From positions 34,896,501 through 34,960,500 of the forward strand of contig JAZHRO010000026.1 of the NCBI GenBank assembly GCA_037157565.1: a stretch of DNA of 64,000 nucleotides, given 5' to 3'. The position numbers and the translations under genes are program-made. Origin of the DNA: Thalassia testudinum (Eukaryota > Streptophyta > Magnoliopsida > Alismatales > Hydrocharitaceae). Positions 13,347 through 25,267 of this stretch are shown here, in pieces. Under the pieces are notes generated by a model that worked only from the letters and a program-made list of their open reading frames with translations, was not told the origin of the DNA and made no database searches. Numbering within the stretch: the first letter of the stretch is position 1; each line of letters begins with the position of its first letter.

Positions 13347-14153
13347 CCTAATGTTGAACGTGTGAGTTGCTACGCTAACGTGTTTGGTTTTGAAAAACCT
13401 GTCGTTGTAGTTTGAAAGCGAAGAACTCGTGTTCAACAAATGAAATTTATACCGGAATGGAAATCCCGGGTCGGACACAAGGAGGCTACGTCGATCTATA
13501 TTTGCAATTATATTTTTTTTAGAATTTTTCTTGAAAAGTGAGGCGATGTAATTACAATGAAGCCATAACAACAATCAGACTAAAAAGGGAGAGAGAGAGA
13601 GAGAAAACATACATTCAGTAATTCAAAATGTTTATACAATAAAACCAAATAAGAATTACACTAGAAAGCGGGAAATCAGCTACACTAGAAAGCAGAAAAA
13701 TTCTACACTAGAAAGCTGTAAAGAAGAATGGGAGAGAGAAGTTATCCTCCTCGATGATCGCTTGGAGGATGAGCTAGACGGGACGATGCCTGGACGAAGG
13801 AGGACGAAGCAGGATGAAGGAGGACGAAGCAGGATGAAGGAGGACGAAGCAGAAGAATGGGAATGGGGCAGCACGTCGTCGTCGTCGCAGGATCCGCTTC
13901 CGAACGGGGGATGAAAATTTGACTTTATCTCGCGAGGAGCATCCCGGGTGTGGGACAAGCTTCTCTTGAGCTTTGAAGAGGTAGAGAAGAGAAGGAAGGG
14001 ATGAGAATTTCGTGTGGAGGGGCTCTCCTTTTATAGTTGCAAGGAGTGGGGGCAATTTGGTCATTACAACTCTTAAACATTAATTCAGGACCTTTAGTGA
14101 CGGATAAAACCGTCGCTAAATGTATGAACGTGGGTGTAGTGGGCGACGCGCGT

Positions 14154-14291
14154 GCGCCTGCTCGCTTGCCTGTGCACTCAACGAACGCACACGTCCAGCC
14201 AATCTCAGCCGTCCAATCGCGAGCGCCTGCTCGCTTGCCTGTGCACTCAACGAACGCGCACGTCCAGCCAATCTCAGCCGTCCGATCGCGA
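14154..14291 (-). repeat. 69-bp tandem duplication in the F 3' LTR
   Basis: The units 14154-14222 and 14223-14291 are nearly identical (differences at single bases). The partner LTR (16593-18279) has one unit only, so the duplication arose after F inserted. Confidence 0.85.
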
Positions 14292-14464
14292 GATCGAACG
14301 ACTTAGATTGCGCTACGCCCACCACTTCAGCGCGCGCCCGCCCGCGTACGATGATGCGTCTTCGCCACACGTGCAATAGGCGTGGGCACTATCGGCCGCG
14401 CACGACCGTTCGATCGCGATCCGACACTCCTCGTGCCTGCTTGCCCGCAGCTGATTTGAGGCTC

Positions 14465-14530
14465 ACGAGGGCTCGACCCTGCGACCTCTGCTTTGCCCGC
14501 AGCGTCGTCTCCGCTGCGCTGTGGAGGGGA
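14465..14530 (-). promoter_or_regulatory. tRNA-like A/B-box block in the F 3' LTR
   Basis: On the minus strand, CAGCGCAGCGGA (A-box-like, 10 of 12 consensus positions) is followed about 25 nt later by GGGTCGAGCCC (B-box-like). The partner LTR has a matching, more degraded block at about 17610-17680. Position and orientation in the LTR equal those in A and L. Confidence 0.5.
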
Positions 14531-15134
14531 GTTGGTCGCGGAGACGATTTAAGGCGTACGCATCCACAGCCGTTGGATGAGGATCCAACGGCCTAGATCG
14601 TGTGCTGGAATTCATTTGGAGAGGCAACGGTGGTCTTGAGGGTTGGTTGGACGGCTGAGATGGTGCCATGTGGCACCATCTTGGCCCTCCATCTTCTAGA
14701 TGATGTAGATGGTGCCATGGGTGTCAGATTGAGTCGATTTTTGCGATGTTAGGTTGCGATTGTCGATCCGAATCCATCCGTGCGGTCAGATTTGCTGTTT
14801 GAAATGCGGATTCACACCATCTTGGCCCTTGATCTTCTAGGGTTCCCCAGTCACTATCTGATGCTACAGATGCCTGATTATGGTGATCTTGGAGTCGTTG
14901 AACTCCAATCGTCGCCTTGATCACATCTGTACGGTTGGATCTTCGATCCGAGGCTCCAATTAAAAGTTTTCCCTGTCCATGAACATAAAAGGAGACAATT
15001 AACCTCTATTTTATTCAAACTACTCTAAATGCAAGATGATGCATGTTATGCAATATTTATAGCATGCAATGCAATCCTATGCTTAAGAACATGCATAAAT
15101 AGACATCTTAAGTAGTGTAAACGTGTTTACATCA

Positions 15135-16592
15135 TACCCCCATGCCTATCTTTTGCTAGTCCCTAGCAAAAACTATATGCTATTTATAAAAGAATTAGGT
15201 TGGATTATTTGGGCATGAGTTATTTTTAATCATTAAGAAAATGTCTACTTAGGATCTGAACTTTCAAAGACACAATAGTGCCTGAGTATCTGCCAAAATG
15301 CAGATCGCCTTAAGCCCTCACCTTATTCAAAGAAAATTTTCTTTTTCTCTTTTTCCTCTTTTCTGATTTTTTTGGATTTTCAAGTTTTAGGGTTTAAGAG
15401 TGGCTTTCTACGGCCATTCAATTCACCCAAGATTTGATGAGAACCCTAAGTTCTAAGCATCTTATTGTGAATTTGATAGACTTGTTGATCGGCAGTTAAA
15501 ATGGACTTCAGATTTCTACACCTCTAGGTGACCTAAAAAAAGAATTCTGCCTGAAGGTGTATCTTTACAACCGGTAGCTTTCTCCCTACTTTTATTTTTT
15601 TATGGGGTCAACACAAGGGTGAATCCAGTGTATATCTCCCCAGTTTATTCTACTTCTCCACTTCTTCCTAAGTGTTTTGGGAATTTTCAGTGCATTTATT
15701 GAGCTGGGTTCTGGACAACCAGTTGATGAGCTGTTACCATCGACAACTTGCCAGCCATACTCGTGCGGCGAAGTGTGGTTTATTTTTTTTTATTTTCTCC
15801 TTTCCTTTTTGGCCTTTTTTTTCTTTTTTTTTAAGTAAGTGGCTTCCCTGGTCTAAGATTTACCTAAAGGCAGCAAAAAGAGAAAGATCCAGTGACTGGG
15901 CTCTGGATAACCTACTAATGGGTTGTTACCCACGATAACTTGCCAGCCATATTACCCTAGAAGGTTCATTAGCTACCCAATTTCCATTAGAATCGCCGAA
16001 CAACGAGTCAGTGCAAAGAAAGTGTGTAGATGCTTAAAACTCAAAAATTCCCTCAAATTAGAGGGTGGGTTGATAGGTCGTGTACTTATCACCTAAACTT
16101 ATTTACTCCAATTACGATAGAATTAAGATGGCAAGGACTCGAAAGACAAATACACATTTTAGTGGATACACGGGCAGATTAAGTCCAAAGACCTGAAGGG
16201 TCTTTGTGTTCAGATCCTAATGTAAAATTTCCTAAGATTGAAAAGTCCTAATGTCCAACTATTCCTTCCTAATTTTGATTTTTTTAATGTATAAATAAGA
16301 AGAGAAAAATAATTTACATGAATTTCACAAAGCTGACCAAATGATTCATAAATGAATCCACCCCCCCATGCCTAGCTGATGCAATGTCCACATTGAAAAA
16401 GAGACATGAAAGAAAGGGTAGAATATGAAAGATGTCACCTGAATATGAAGCTCGTATCAGCCTTGTGTCATATGTACAACTGTTGAGTTTAATGTCGTCA
16501 GCTAGGCGAGGTTCAGCCAAAGAAGTCACAGAATGGCTAGGGCAACCGTGTCTGAGACGAGTTCTGGAAGAATACGGTCAATGGCGCCAAAA
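15135..16592 (-). other. F internal region: non-coding 3' module only
   Basis: It aligns (reverse complement) with A 44000-45439. It holds two copies of a ~60-bp unit (15701-15759 and 15893-15951), a second polypurine-like run (minus strand TAGGCATGGGGGGG near 16372-16359) and the terminal tract at 15135. No ORF is present. The break beside the PBS suggests a deletion that also removed most of the PBS. Confidence 0.8.
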
Positions 16593-18279
16593 TGTTGAAC
16601 GTGCAAGTCGCTACGCTAACATGTTTGGTTTTGAAAAACCTGTCATTGTAGTTTGAAAGCGAAGAACTCATGTTAAACAAATGAAATTTATACTGAAATG
16701 GAAATCCCAGGTCGAACATAGGGAGGCTACGTCGATCTATATTCGCAATTATAATTTTTTAGAATTTTTCTTGAAAATTGAGGCGATGTAATTACAATGA
16801 AGCCATAACAACAATCAGACTAAAAAGGGAGAGAGAAAGAAAACATGCATTCAATAATTCAAAATTTTTATACAATAAAACCAAATAAGAATTACACTAG
16901 AAAGCGAAAAATCAACTACACTAGAAAGTAGGAAAATTCTACACTAGAAAGCTGTAAAGAAGAATGGGAGAGAGAAGTTATCCTCCTCGACGATTGCTTG
17001 GAGGACGAGCCGGACAGGACGATGCCTGGACGAAGGAGGATGGAGTAGGATGAAGGAGGACGAAGCAGAAGAATGGGAACGGGGCAGCACGTTGTCGTTG
17101 TCGCGGGATCCGCTTTCGAACGGGGGGTGAAAATTTGACTTTATCTCGCGAGGAGCATCCCGGGTGTGGGACAAGCTTCTCTTGAGCTTTGGAGAGGTAG
17201 AGAAGAGAAGGAAGGGATGAGAATTTCGTGTGGAGGGGCTCTCCTTTTATAGTTGCAAGGAGTGGGGGCAATTTGGTCATTACAACTCTTAAAACATTAA
17301 TTCAGGACCTTTAGTGACGGATAGAATCGTCACTAAAGGTCTGAACGTGGGCATAATGGGCGACTCACGCATGCGCTCGCTTGCCCGCGCACTCAACGCA
17401 CGTGCATGTCCAGCCAATTTCAGCCGTCCGATCGCGAGATCGGACGGCTAAGATTGCGCTACGCCTGCCTCCTCAGCGCGCACCTGCCCGCATACGATGC
17501 CGCGTCTTCGCCACCCGTGCAATAGCGCGTAGGTGCTATCGGGCGCACGCGATCGTTCGATCGTGATCCGACGCTCCTCGCACCCGCTTGCCTGCAGCTG
17601 ATTTGAGGCTCGTGGGGGCTCGACCCCTCGACCTCTACTTCGCCCGCAGCGTCGTCTCTGCTATGCTGTGGAGGGGAGTTGGTCGCGGAGACGATTTAAG
17701 GTGCACGCATCCACAGTCGTTGGATGAGGATCTAACGACCCAAATCATGCGCTGGAATTCCTTTGGAGAGGCAGCGACGATCTTGAGGGTCGGTTGGACG
17801 GCTAAGATGGTGCCATGTAGCGCCATCTTGGCCGTCCATCTTCTAGATGATGTAGATGGTGCCACGGTGTCGGATTGAGTCGATTTGCATGCTGTTAGGT
17901 TGCGATCGTCGATCCGAATTCATCCGTGTGGTCGGATTTGTTGTTTGAAATGCAGATTCACACCATCTTGGCCCTTAATCTTCTAGGGTTCCTCGATCAC
18001 TATCTGATGCTATAGATGCCTGATTAGGGCGATCTTAGAGTCGTTGAACTCCAATCGTTGCCCTAATCACATCTGTACGGTTGGATCTTCGATCTGAGGT
18101 CCCGATAAAAAGTTTTCCCTGTCCATGAACATAAAAGAGACAATTAACCACCATTTTATTCAAACTACTTTAAATGCAAGATGATGCATGTTATGCAATA
18201 TTTATAGCATGCAATGCAATCCTATGCTTAAGATCATGCATAAATAGACATCTTAAGTAGTGTAAACGTGTTTATATCA
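16593..18279 (-). repeat. F 5' LTR (1687 bp)
   Basis: Same ends and module order as its partner: palindrome 17828-17805, palindrome 17738-17717, degraded tRNA-like block ~17680-17610, a perfect 12-bp-stem palindrome 17449-17422 (loop GCGA), stem-loop 17340-17308 and TATA at 17252-17243. It is followed internally by the PBS remnant. Confidence 0.9.
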
Positions 18280-18284
18280 CCTAA

Positions 18285-18764
18285 GATGCACTATGTATAA
18301 TGCAATAATGTTAAGAAACTAACATAATTAAGCATGTTATCCCTTGAAATTGCACACTTATCACTTACATCTCCACTTCTTTATTTTTCCTAAGGTGATC
18401 GATGGTTGTCATGTGATAAACACACATGTATTCATCATAAAATGCCTACTTATGACAGTCCCTAAGATTATCATGGTATTCATGATAAAATGCCAACTTT
18501 ATTTTTCCTAAGCTTAACATTCATTATATTGTATTTAGGGTGATGTGTATAAATTGTACAGTAATTCATGCATTATTGTGGCTAGGGAACATGGCACAAC
18601 ATTTAGAAGCTTCAAATTCAGAATCCAACCGTACGGATGAATTCAGAGCGACTATCACAGTTTGGCAATGCGGAAATCATCTTGATCCGAGCACCATGGC
18701 ATCCTCTGCAAGTAAGGAAAGGTGGATGATCCAGATGGTGCCATGTGGCACCATCCAGATCACC
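18285..18764 (+). repeat. D element 5' LTR, first visible part
   Basis: From about 18540 it aligns with A-family U3: a TCCAACCGTACGGATGAATT word and a palindrome (GATGGTGCCA / TGGCACCAT, 18733-18756). The true start is unclear; 18285-18430 has no recognisable content and could be the flank. The LTR is cut by J and resumes at 28535. Confidence 0.6.
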
Positions 18765-20597
18765 TGATGATGATAACGTCATCATCAGCCATATCTAACT
18801 TTAATTAGTCATAATCAACAGATTAATGCTCCTACATAACCGCCAAAGAGTCGTTATTTACTACATATCCATTCTAGAGATAAACATGAAAATAAAGGTA
18901 AAATTGCAGTTTTAATAGAATATCCTAAATGCAGAATAATCACAGGATTTCTCATAGGTTAATTAAAGGTCAAATAGTCATAAATGCCTAATAAGTGGGT
19001 TCATGTAGAAAGAAATGGGTTTTCACATGTTTCAAGAATTAATGGACATCTGAAACCTTAAAAATAGAACCGCTTAAATTACTAAGGTTTTGGTCAGGAT
19101 AAAATTCACCTAAGCCTTTTAAAAATCATAGAAAAATATTCCCTAAGGTTTGGTACCTTTGATTTGTTCATTGGAACCCATTCTGACCTAAAATAAAGTC
19201 TTAGACAGATAGTTGCCCTAATTTGAGTTTCTATGCAATTTACCTAGTTAAATTAGTCAAAACCTAAATCCGACTTCACCATCAGATTCCTTGGGTCCAA
19301 ATTAGGTTTCTACCAAAATTTGGGCCCAATCAAAGATCACCTTGACCTAGTTTTCATTTCAGTCCTATCTAGCTCTTTTCTCTTACATATATACCCCTAA
19401 CTTTTGAATTCTTTGCAAATAGATCCCCATCTTTGTTGTCTTCACCAACAGATCCTTGCCACCTTCAACTCCTAAACCTACTTCACCGGCAACCTTCAAT
19501 CAGGGATTACTCCCTGATTTCATGGCCAAACTCTTACAAATTTGAAAGGGAGGTTCCTGAGAGATTTCCCTACGATCTAAACCTAGTCTTAGTCTTTAAT
19601 TCTTTCCCAATCTCCCATGCGAATGCATGAGAGATGTGGGTTTCCTTTTGCATGAAACTTCCAAGGTTTCAAGCTTGGTTTCCAAGCTTGAAAGGACCTC
19701 CTATGGCATATAAAAGAACCCATGACACTTGGCTTACTTCCTTAGCTTATTTTTGGCCAAAGAATCTCCTTCTTCCCTCCTCTCCAATCGAATTCTCCAC
19801 AAGCTCCGGTGACCTCCTTCAACAACCTTCCTCATCCACTTTCACAGACCAAAGCGAGTGGATTTCTCTCCCTCACCTTCCTCCACACGTCACAATACCA
19901 GTGGCCACCGCCTATCTCTCCTTGTCGTCGCTGCCCATATCCCTGAAGGATTCTTCTTCCCCACGTCCGGTGTACCATGGGCATGGGAATTCCCCCCTTT
20001 CGACCATTAGTTTATGGCTAGATTAGTTCCCTAGGTTTTATCCCTCTATTCAAAATCCAAAAACATCCCTCAACGCTGCCAATCACCATCTTCCTCCGCT
20101 CCAGCCACCACTTCAGCGAGTCCACCCCAGCTCCACAACCCACCAAATAACTCGCCAACACCTTCTACACCTCTGCCACATCACCACAACCAAAACCACT
20201 CTCCTATTCCATCCTCTCAACCTCCCAAACCACCCACCGAAGACCGCACCATCACGCTTCCTTCTCCGTCACCGTCCGCCCTCCACACGCGCTCTCACAC
20301 CACGAAACCACTGCCACTACAATCACCGTGGTCCGACGATGCTTATGAGCTATTCTAATGTGGCCGTGAGGCCGTATTTGTGATTCTCAGGTTCTGCCGT
20401 CCCCCGCCGCCACCGCTGCTTCGCTCGACTGCGTTTACAGTCCTCCGACCGTGATTCTTCCCCAATTCGTGCTCCAGGTGCTGCGGAATAGTCCCAGGAA
20501 TCTTCCTGGGTAGTTGATCGAAGGACCTAGCTGCTGCCTCGCGCCAATTGGACGAAGACCCCTCTGCAATGCACAATGAAGAAGGGATGTGACTATA

Positions 20598-20640
20598 GTC
20601 CCACATTGGTGGGGGATAAACCAACAAAGTTGCATAAAGG
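20598..20640 (+). promoter_or_regulatory. snRNA-type USE plus TATA in the J LTR
   Basis: GTCCCACATTG (20598-20608) matches the plant snRNA upstream sequence element RTCCCACATCG at 10 of 11 positions. A TATA-like CATAAAGG starts at 20633, after exactly 24 nt. In plants a 23-24-nt gap marks Pol III snRNA promoters and 33-34 nt marks Pol II ones. Downstream, GTGCT...AGCAC (~20647-20675) can pair. The I LTR has the same arrangement. Confidence 0.6.
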
Positions 20641-20747
20641 TTTTTTGTGCTAAGGGCTTATTGCCTCAAGCACACTAGGGGTGAGGTCCCCCGCACATTA
20701 CCCACACATGATCTGACCTGCCTATGTCACTCCCCGCTCATCACTAC

Positions 20748-22102
20748 TGACGTGTGCTTGTGAGTGTGTGTTAAGAAGTGTCGTTATAGTCGCACTTGCA
20801 ACGTCGATTTTAAAGTAAATAAACGGAGGTGAGTTCGAGTGTCGGTCTCAGGGAGGCGTGAAAATCAAATTTTTCTTATCACTTGTTGTCACGGAAAGTG
20901 CGGGGTTTTGCTTGCGGAGGTGTGATTTGAAAAGCGAGAGAGAGAGAGAGAGATTAAGGTTAAAGTGTTTCTTGCTTGATCATGCAACTTAAATAGAAAT
21001 TAAAGTAACAACTGAACAGAAAATAACTTCATTAATCATGCACTTTTAGTTCATAGCTTACAACATTAAATACATGCTCAAACAAAAGTAATGGAAAGCT
21101 TAAAAGAGAGAGGGAGAGGAGGGAGAGCGACGAGGCAGCCACGGCGGTGGAGGAGGCTCCGTCGGCGGCTCGTCGTCTCCGACGATTACAAGAGGGCCTA
21201 AAGCTAGCTAAGAGAGGGGTGGAGTAGTTGCAAGGGAAGTGAATGCCTTGAATGAGTGGTTGGAGGGGGTTTAAATAGGGTTAAGGGCTTTCTAAAAGAA
21301 GAAGGGGCTTTAGCGACGTCCGAAACGTCACTAAAACCACTCCAAAAGTGTCGGTGAAACCCTCCAGCCCGCCGGTCAACCGCCCTCACCGTTCTTCTTC
21401 GCTCTCGATCCGCGGCTGCTACGTGAGAGCTGTCCGATCGAAGATCAGATGGCTAAGATCTCCCCTTGGATGCACTTGGATCGCACCTCGGGCGCGCATG
21501 TGCACGGGAGTCGTCGGCCGGTGTGCGCGGGCGCATGGGCACTCGCGATCTGTGGGCACACTGCGTGGCGCGATCTCGGCCACCTACTGCTGATCGGGCG
21601 GCCCAATTTTGCCGTGCGCTTCCTTCGCCTTCAATTTCACGCACCGCATGGCTCGAACCCGCGTCGTGTGCGTGCGGGAGTGCGCGCTAACCGTTGCGCC
21701 ACTCCCGCGCTTCGTCGCGGCGACTGCGGGCGGGCGCGTGGTTCTCGGCTGAATGAAGAGGTGGCGTGTGGTGGAGCGGGGGTGACGTGGCGCAACGAGG
21801 GTCGTTGATCACCAAATTAATGATCGGAACTTCTTAGGCCCATTGTAGGAGCTCCGGATGTCGAATTTGGCCGATCTTAAGTCCGTTGGACTCCGTTCGT
21901 CGTTCTGAATCCATCCATGTGGTCCAATTGCTCATCTAAGGCCTACTTTGACAAGTGCTTACACAAATGGCCATTAATACAGTTTTATAAGCAATTTTGG
22001 TACATGATGCATGCAATGCTCTCATTCTACTTATGTTGTGCCTTTTATTCTTAAGATGGGTCCTATTTAACATAATTATCACCCCCTTGTGCAGTGTTAT
22101 CA
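20748..22102 (-). repeat. E 3' LTR (1355 bp)
   Basis: The minus-strand sequence begins TGATAACACT and ends before the TSD. It keeps the tRNA-like block (21701-21650), the palindrome 21454-21428, the stem-loop 21336-21304 and a TATA-like TATTTAAA at about 21277-21270, in the A-family order. The first two A-type palindromes are not recognisable. Confidence 0.9.
21650..21701 (-). promoter_or_regulatory. tRNA-like A/B-box block in the E 3' LTR
   Basis: Minus strand: TGGCGCAACGGT (A box, 11 of 12 positions) inside GGCGCAACGGTTAGCGC, whose ends pair like a D arm, then GCGGGTTCGAGCC (B box, one mismatch). This is the best tRNA-like example in the window. The flanking bases do not make an obvious anticodon or acceptor stem. 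The E 5' LTR keeps only the B-box half, near 27360-27373. Confidence 0.6.
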
Positions 22103-23425
22103 TACCCCCATGCTTACTCCTTGCTAGTCCCTAGCAAGATTTATTCTAGCCTTTATTTTCTTTCAGAATTTAAGAAGTAATTGCTTAGACACTTCGTCAC
22201 TTGTCAATAGGAGGAAATATACGAAGATCTTAATCTACAAAGACTAAGCAGCGCCTGGGTGTCTGCCAAAAAAATGAATCATTCGAATCCTTGCTTTAAT
22301 GTATATAACTATACATATGTATATGTATGTATATATATATATATATTTAGAATTTTTTTCGGAATTTAGTGTGTGTTGGTAACTTTTTATGGCTACGCAA
22401 CCCACCCAAAACTCGATCAAAACCCTAAGTGCTAAGTATCTTGGTGTGACGATTGTGATAGACTCACTTAACGATAAGTCAGACAGACTTCGGATTTCTA
22501 CGAGGAAATATATTTGCCTGAAGGTGTATTTGTTCGATTGGTAGCTTTCTTCCTACATTTATTTTAATTGGGGTCAACACAAGGATTTTTCCAGTGTATA
22601 TCTCCCCGGCTTGTACTACTTCCCAGCTTCTTCCTTAAGTGTTTTGGTTCTTTTTGTGCAGTTATTGAGCTGGGCTGTTACCCACGATCACTTGCCAGCC
22701 ATACTTGTGCGGTGAAGTATGGTTTATTTTCTTTTCTTCTCCTTTTCTCTTTTTCGTAGGTGGCTTCCCTGATCTCAAATGTACCTAGAGGCAATGAAGA
22801 AGAAATGGTCTGTGGTTGGGTTCTGGACAACCTGCCAATGGGCTGTTACCCATGACAACTTGCCAGCCATACCACCCTAGAGAGTTCATTAGCTACCCAA
22901 TTTCTGTCAAAATCTCCGAGGAGTGAGTCTGTGCAAAAATGTGTGCAGATGCTTAGACTCAAAGTTTTTCTGAGTTAGAGGGTGAGTTGATAAGTCGTAT
23001 ACTTATCACTTTATTCAGTAGGTGGATTAGAATGGCTTAAGGTTGCAAGGATTCGAAGCTAAATCCATATTTTAACGGACACTAGGGCTGATTAAGCCTG
23101 AAGGCGTGAAAAGTCTAAGTGTTTAAGTTATTTTGTATTATTTCCCACTATTGACAAGTTTCTAATGCCTAAGTTTTCTTCCTAAATTCAATTTTTTTTT
23201 AATTATTTTATTTGATTCAGACTGATTAAATGAGCTCAGGATTATGTAATTTATCACCCCCTCCATGCTTAAGTTTGACAATGTCCTCATTGGCAAGTAC
23301 ATGGATGCATAAGGGTTCAAAAAGATAGTACCTGAGTGATGTAAAATACCGAATCAGTCTGAATCCTTTGGGTTGCCTCCCAGGAAGCGCTGAGTTTAAC
23401 GCCTCCAGCTAGGCGGTGCTCCGTG
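22103..23425 (-). other. E 3' non-coding region with polypurine tracts and repeated units
   Basis: Between the integrase stop (23426) and the 3' LTR there is no ORF. Two copies of the ~60-bp unit lie at 22666-22704 (shortened) and 22814-22871. A purine run (minus strand GCATGGAGGGGG near 23276-23264) resembles the terminal tract at 22103 and sits about 1.2 kb from it. A (TA)n run lies at 22318-22346. Confidence 0.7.
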
Positions 23426-24702
23426 TCATCCCTCAACGAGGGTGACACTCTCCTTTGGGGGAACCTGGGCCAGGAAATGCTTCAATCTTTGACCATTAAC
23501 TGTAAAAGTGTGCCCAGTGTTAGGATCAACGATTTCAACTGCCCCATTAGAGTAGGGCTTAACCACCCGAAATGGTCCTGTCTATTTGGACCTGAGTTTC
23601 CCCGGGAAGAGTTTTAGGCGGGTGTCAAACAGCCAGACTTGCTGGTTAGGCTCAAAGGTTTTTCTATGAATGATTCGGTCGTGGATGGCTTTCATTTTCT
23701 CCTTATACAGTCGACTATTTCAAAAGCATCCTGACGAATTTCTTCGAGCTCAGATAATTGGAGTGTCCTCTGCGCACCGGTTAACTGGGAATCCATGTTA
23801 CATTGCTTGACAGCCCAGTAAGCTCGGTGTTCCAATTCGATAGGAAGATGGCAGGCTTTGCCAAAGATCGAGCAATAAGGCGACATGCCTATCGGGGTCT
23901 TGAAAGCGATCCTGTATGCCCACAGAGCATCATCAAGTCGTGTGGACCAGTCTTTCCTGTCAGGTCTCACAGTCTTCTGTAAAATGTTCTTGATTTGTCT
24001 ATTTGAGACCTCGGTCTGCCCATTTGTTTGTGGATGATACGGGGTAGCAATGCAGTGGTTCACCCCGTATTTTCTAAGTAGGGCACGGAATTGGGAATGG
24101 ATAAAATGGCTTCCACCATCACTGATCATGGCCTTGGGTATTCCAAACCGGGAAAAGATGTTCTTCTTAACAAAGTCCATGACAGTCCTGTGATCGCTTC
24201 GGCAGGTGGTGACAGCTTCAATCCATTTAGAAACATAGTCGACTAAGACTAGGATGTACTCGAAGCCGTTGGATGGTGGAAAGGGGCCCATAAAATCGAT
24301 ACCCCAAACGTCAAAGATTTCGACAATCAAAATGGGCTGGAGGGGCATCATATCTTTCTTGGTCATGGTCCCCAGCGTTTGGCAGCGTGAGCAAGTCTTG
24401 GCAAAGTTGTGTGCATCCTTAAATAGGGACGGCCAGTAACATCTGGACTGCAGAACCTTTGCAGCCGTTTTCTTTCCAGAGAAGTGGCCACCACAAGCCT
24501 GGTCATGACAAAAGGAAAGCACACTCTGAACTTCGTCTTCGGGGATACACCTCCTGATGATCTGGTCAGCACAGAGGCGAAACAGCATGGGATCATCCCA
24601 GAAATAGTGCTTGGCCTCAGCCAAGAACCTGTCCCGTTGCTGTCTGGACCAGCTGTGCGGGGTTTGTCCTACAACCAGGTAGTTGACGTAGTAGCATACC
24701 AT
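23426..24702 (-). pseudogene. Ty3/gypsy integrase (Athila/Tat type), one frameshift
   Basis: Integrase inserts element cDNA into the host chromosome. Residues 1-336 (24702 to 23695) carry the zinc-binding HHCC motif (H66, H73, C104, C107) and the catalytic D,D-35-E triad: D136 in GIDFMG, D195 in ISDGGSHF and E231 in NGQTEVSN. The block [12 protein letters not shown] is usual for Athila/Tat. At about 23695 the frame changes; the C-terminal domain continues from [18 protein letters not shown] to a TGPFRV motif (GPY/F type) and a stop at 23426, with one in-frame TAG just before TGPF. Catalytic residues are intact but the chain is broken, so it is inactive as it stands. An upstream frame change near 24700 separates it from RNase H. 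Confidence 0.93.
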
Positions 24703-25036
24703 GGCATTTTCTTGTCTTGCACAACCAGGATGTGTTCATCAGGGAAGGCATCAGATAGAGGTATGGAGGGTCCAATGTAGTCTAGATGGAGTCTAGACAA
24801 GTGGTCAGCCACCACATTCTTTGATCCGACCTTGTCTCGAATTTCCAAGTCAAATTCCTACAAAAGCAGGATCCATCTGATGAGCCTGGGCTTTGCGTCC
24901 TTCTTGGCCAACAGGTGCCGGATAGCTGAATGGTCAGTGTAAATCGTCACGTGGGATCCCAGCAAGTACGATTGGAACTTTTCAAGTCCAAAGACTACAG
25001 CGACCAGCTCTTTCTCTGTGACCGTATAATTTCGTT
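24703..25036 (-). pseudogene. RNase H region of E pol (C-terminal half)
   Basis: Minus-strand reading gives [17 protein letters not shown], then [16 protein letters not shown] and, after an in-frame stop, EFDLEIRDKVGSKNVVADHLSRL, the conserved blocks of gypsy RNase H that lead into integrase. RNase H removes the RNA template during reverse transcription. The N-terminal half, RT and protease are absent: the sequence changes at about 25036 to Gag-like sequence, a deletion joint. Confidence 0.88.
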
Positions 25037-25267
25037 GGGCCTCGACTGATCCTGAAATGGTGGTATATCAAGTGGTGGTTGCCTTGGTATGTCTTGGAAA
25101 GGTGGTGGTGGTTGTTCTTGTGGGTTATGTAACCGTTGTATGGCATGCATGATGGTGTGGATTTGTTGTTGCTGAAGCCGGTGGTTAGCATTAATTTGGG
25201 CTTGGATGATGGCCATAGCGTCCGGTGGGGGTTGATCCTCAGCCTCATCTACCCTAGGTTCAGCCAT
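25031..25267 (-). pseudogene. Gag N-terminal fragment of E
   Basis: From an ATG at 25267, about 79 codons read MAEPRVDEAEDQPPPDAM, followed by a Gln/His-rich helical part (INANHRLQQQQIHTIMHAIQRL) and a Pro-rich end. This looks like a plant gypsy Gag N-terminus. It is cut at the deletion joint and fused out of context to RNase H. The capsid-like core and zinc knuckle are missing. The Gag assignment rests on position and composition. Confidence 0.55.

Larger units (their letters stand above)
13352..15134 (-). repeat. F 3' LTR (1783 bp)
   Basis: Edges are TGTTGAAC on the plus-strand left and GTTTACATCA on the right. Minus-strand order matches A: palindrome 14681-14658, palindrome 14591-14570, tRNA-like block ~14530-14465, palindrome 14303-14276, stem-loop 14120-14091 and TATA at 14036-14027. 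It differs from its partner LTR by a 69-bp tandem duplication and by three ~20-bp repeats around 13793-13860. Confidence 0.92.
13352..18279 (-). mobile_element. F: complete A-family LTR element, internally deleted (4.9 kb)
   Basis: Two LTRs (13352-15134 and 16593-18279) share both ends, TG...CA, and the pair is flanked by CCTAA on each side (13347-13351 and 18280-18284). The element reads on the minus strand. A polypurine tract (plus strand TACCCCC at 15135) abuts the 3' LTR, and a degraded PBS (GGCGCCA at 16583-16589) abuts the 5' LTR. The 1.46-kb internal region equals only the last third of the A internal region, so leader and ORF are missing. It cannot move without enzymes from another element. 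Confidence 0.93.

Noticed and set aside
21650..21701. Separate SINE insertions rather than LTR modules
   Set aside because: No TSD or poly(A)/T tail found around the blocks, and they occupy one fixed LTR position. Not fully excluded for the ancestral origin.
22103..23425. An envelope-like ORF between integrase and the 3' LTR, as in some Athila elements
   Set aside because: No long frame or membrane-like segment in E, A or F.
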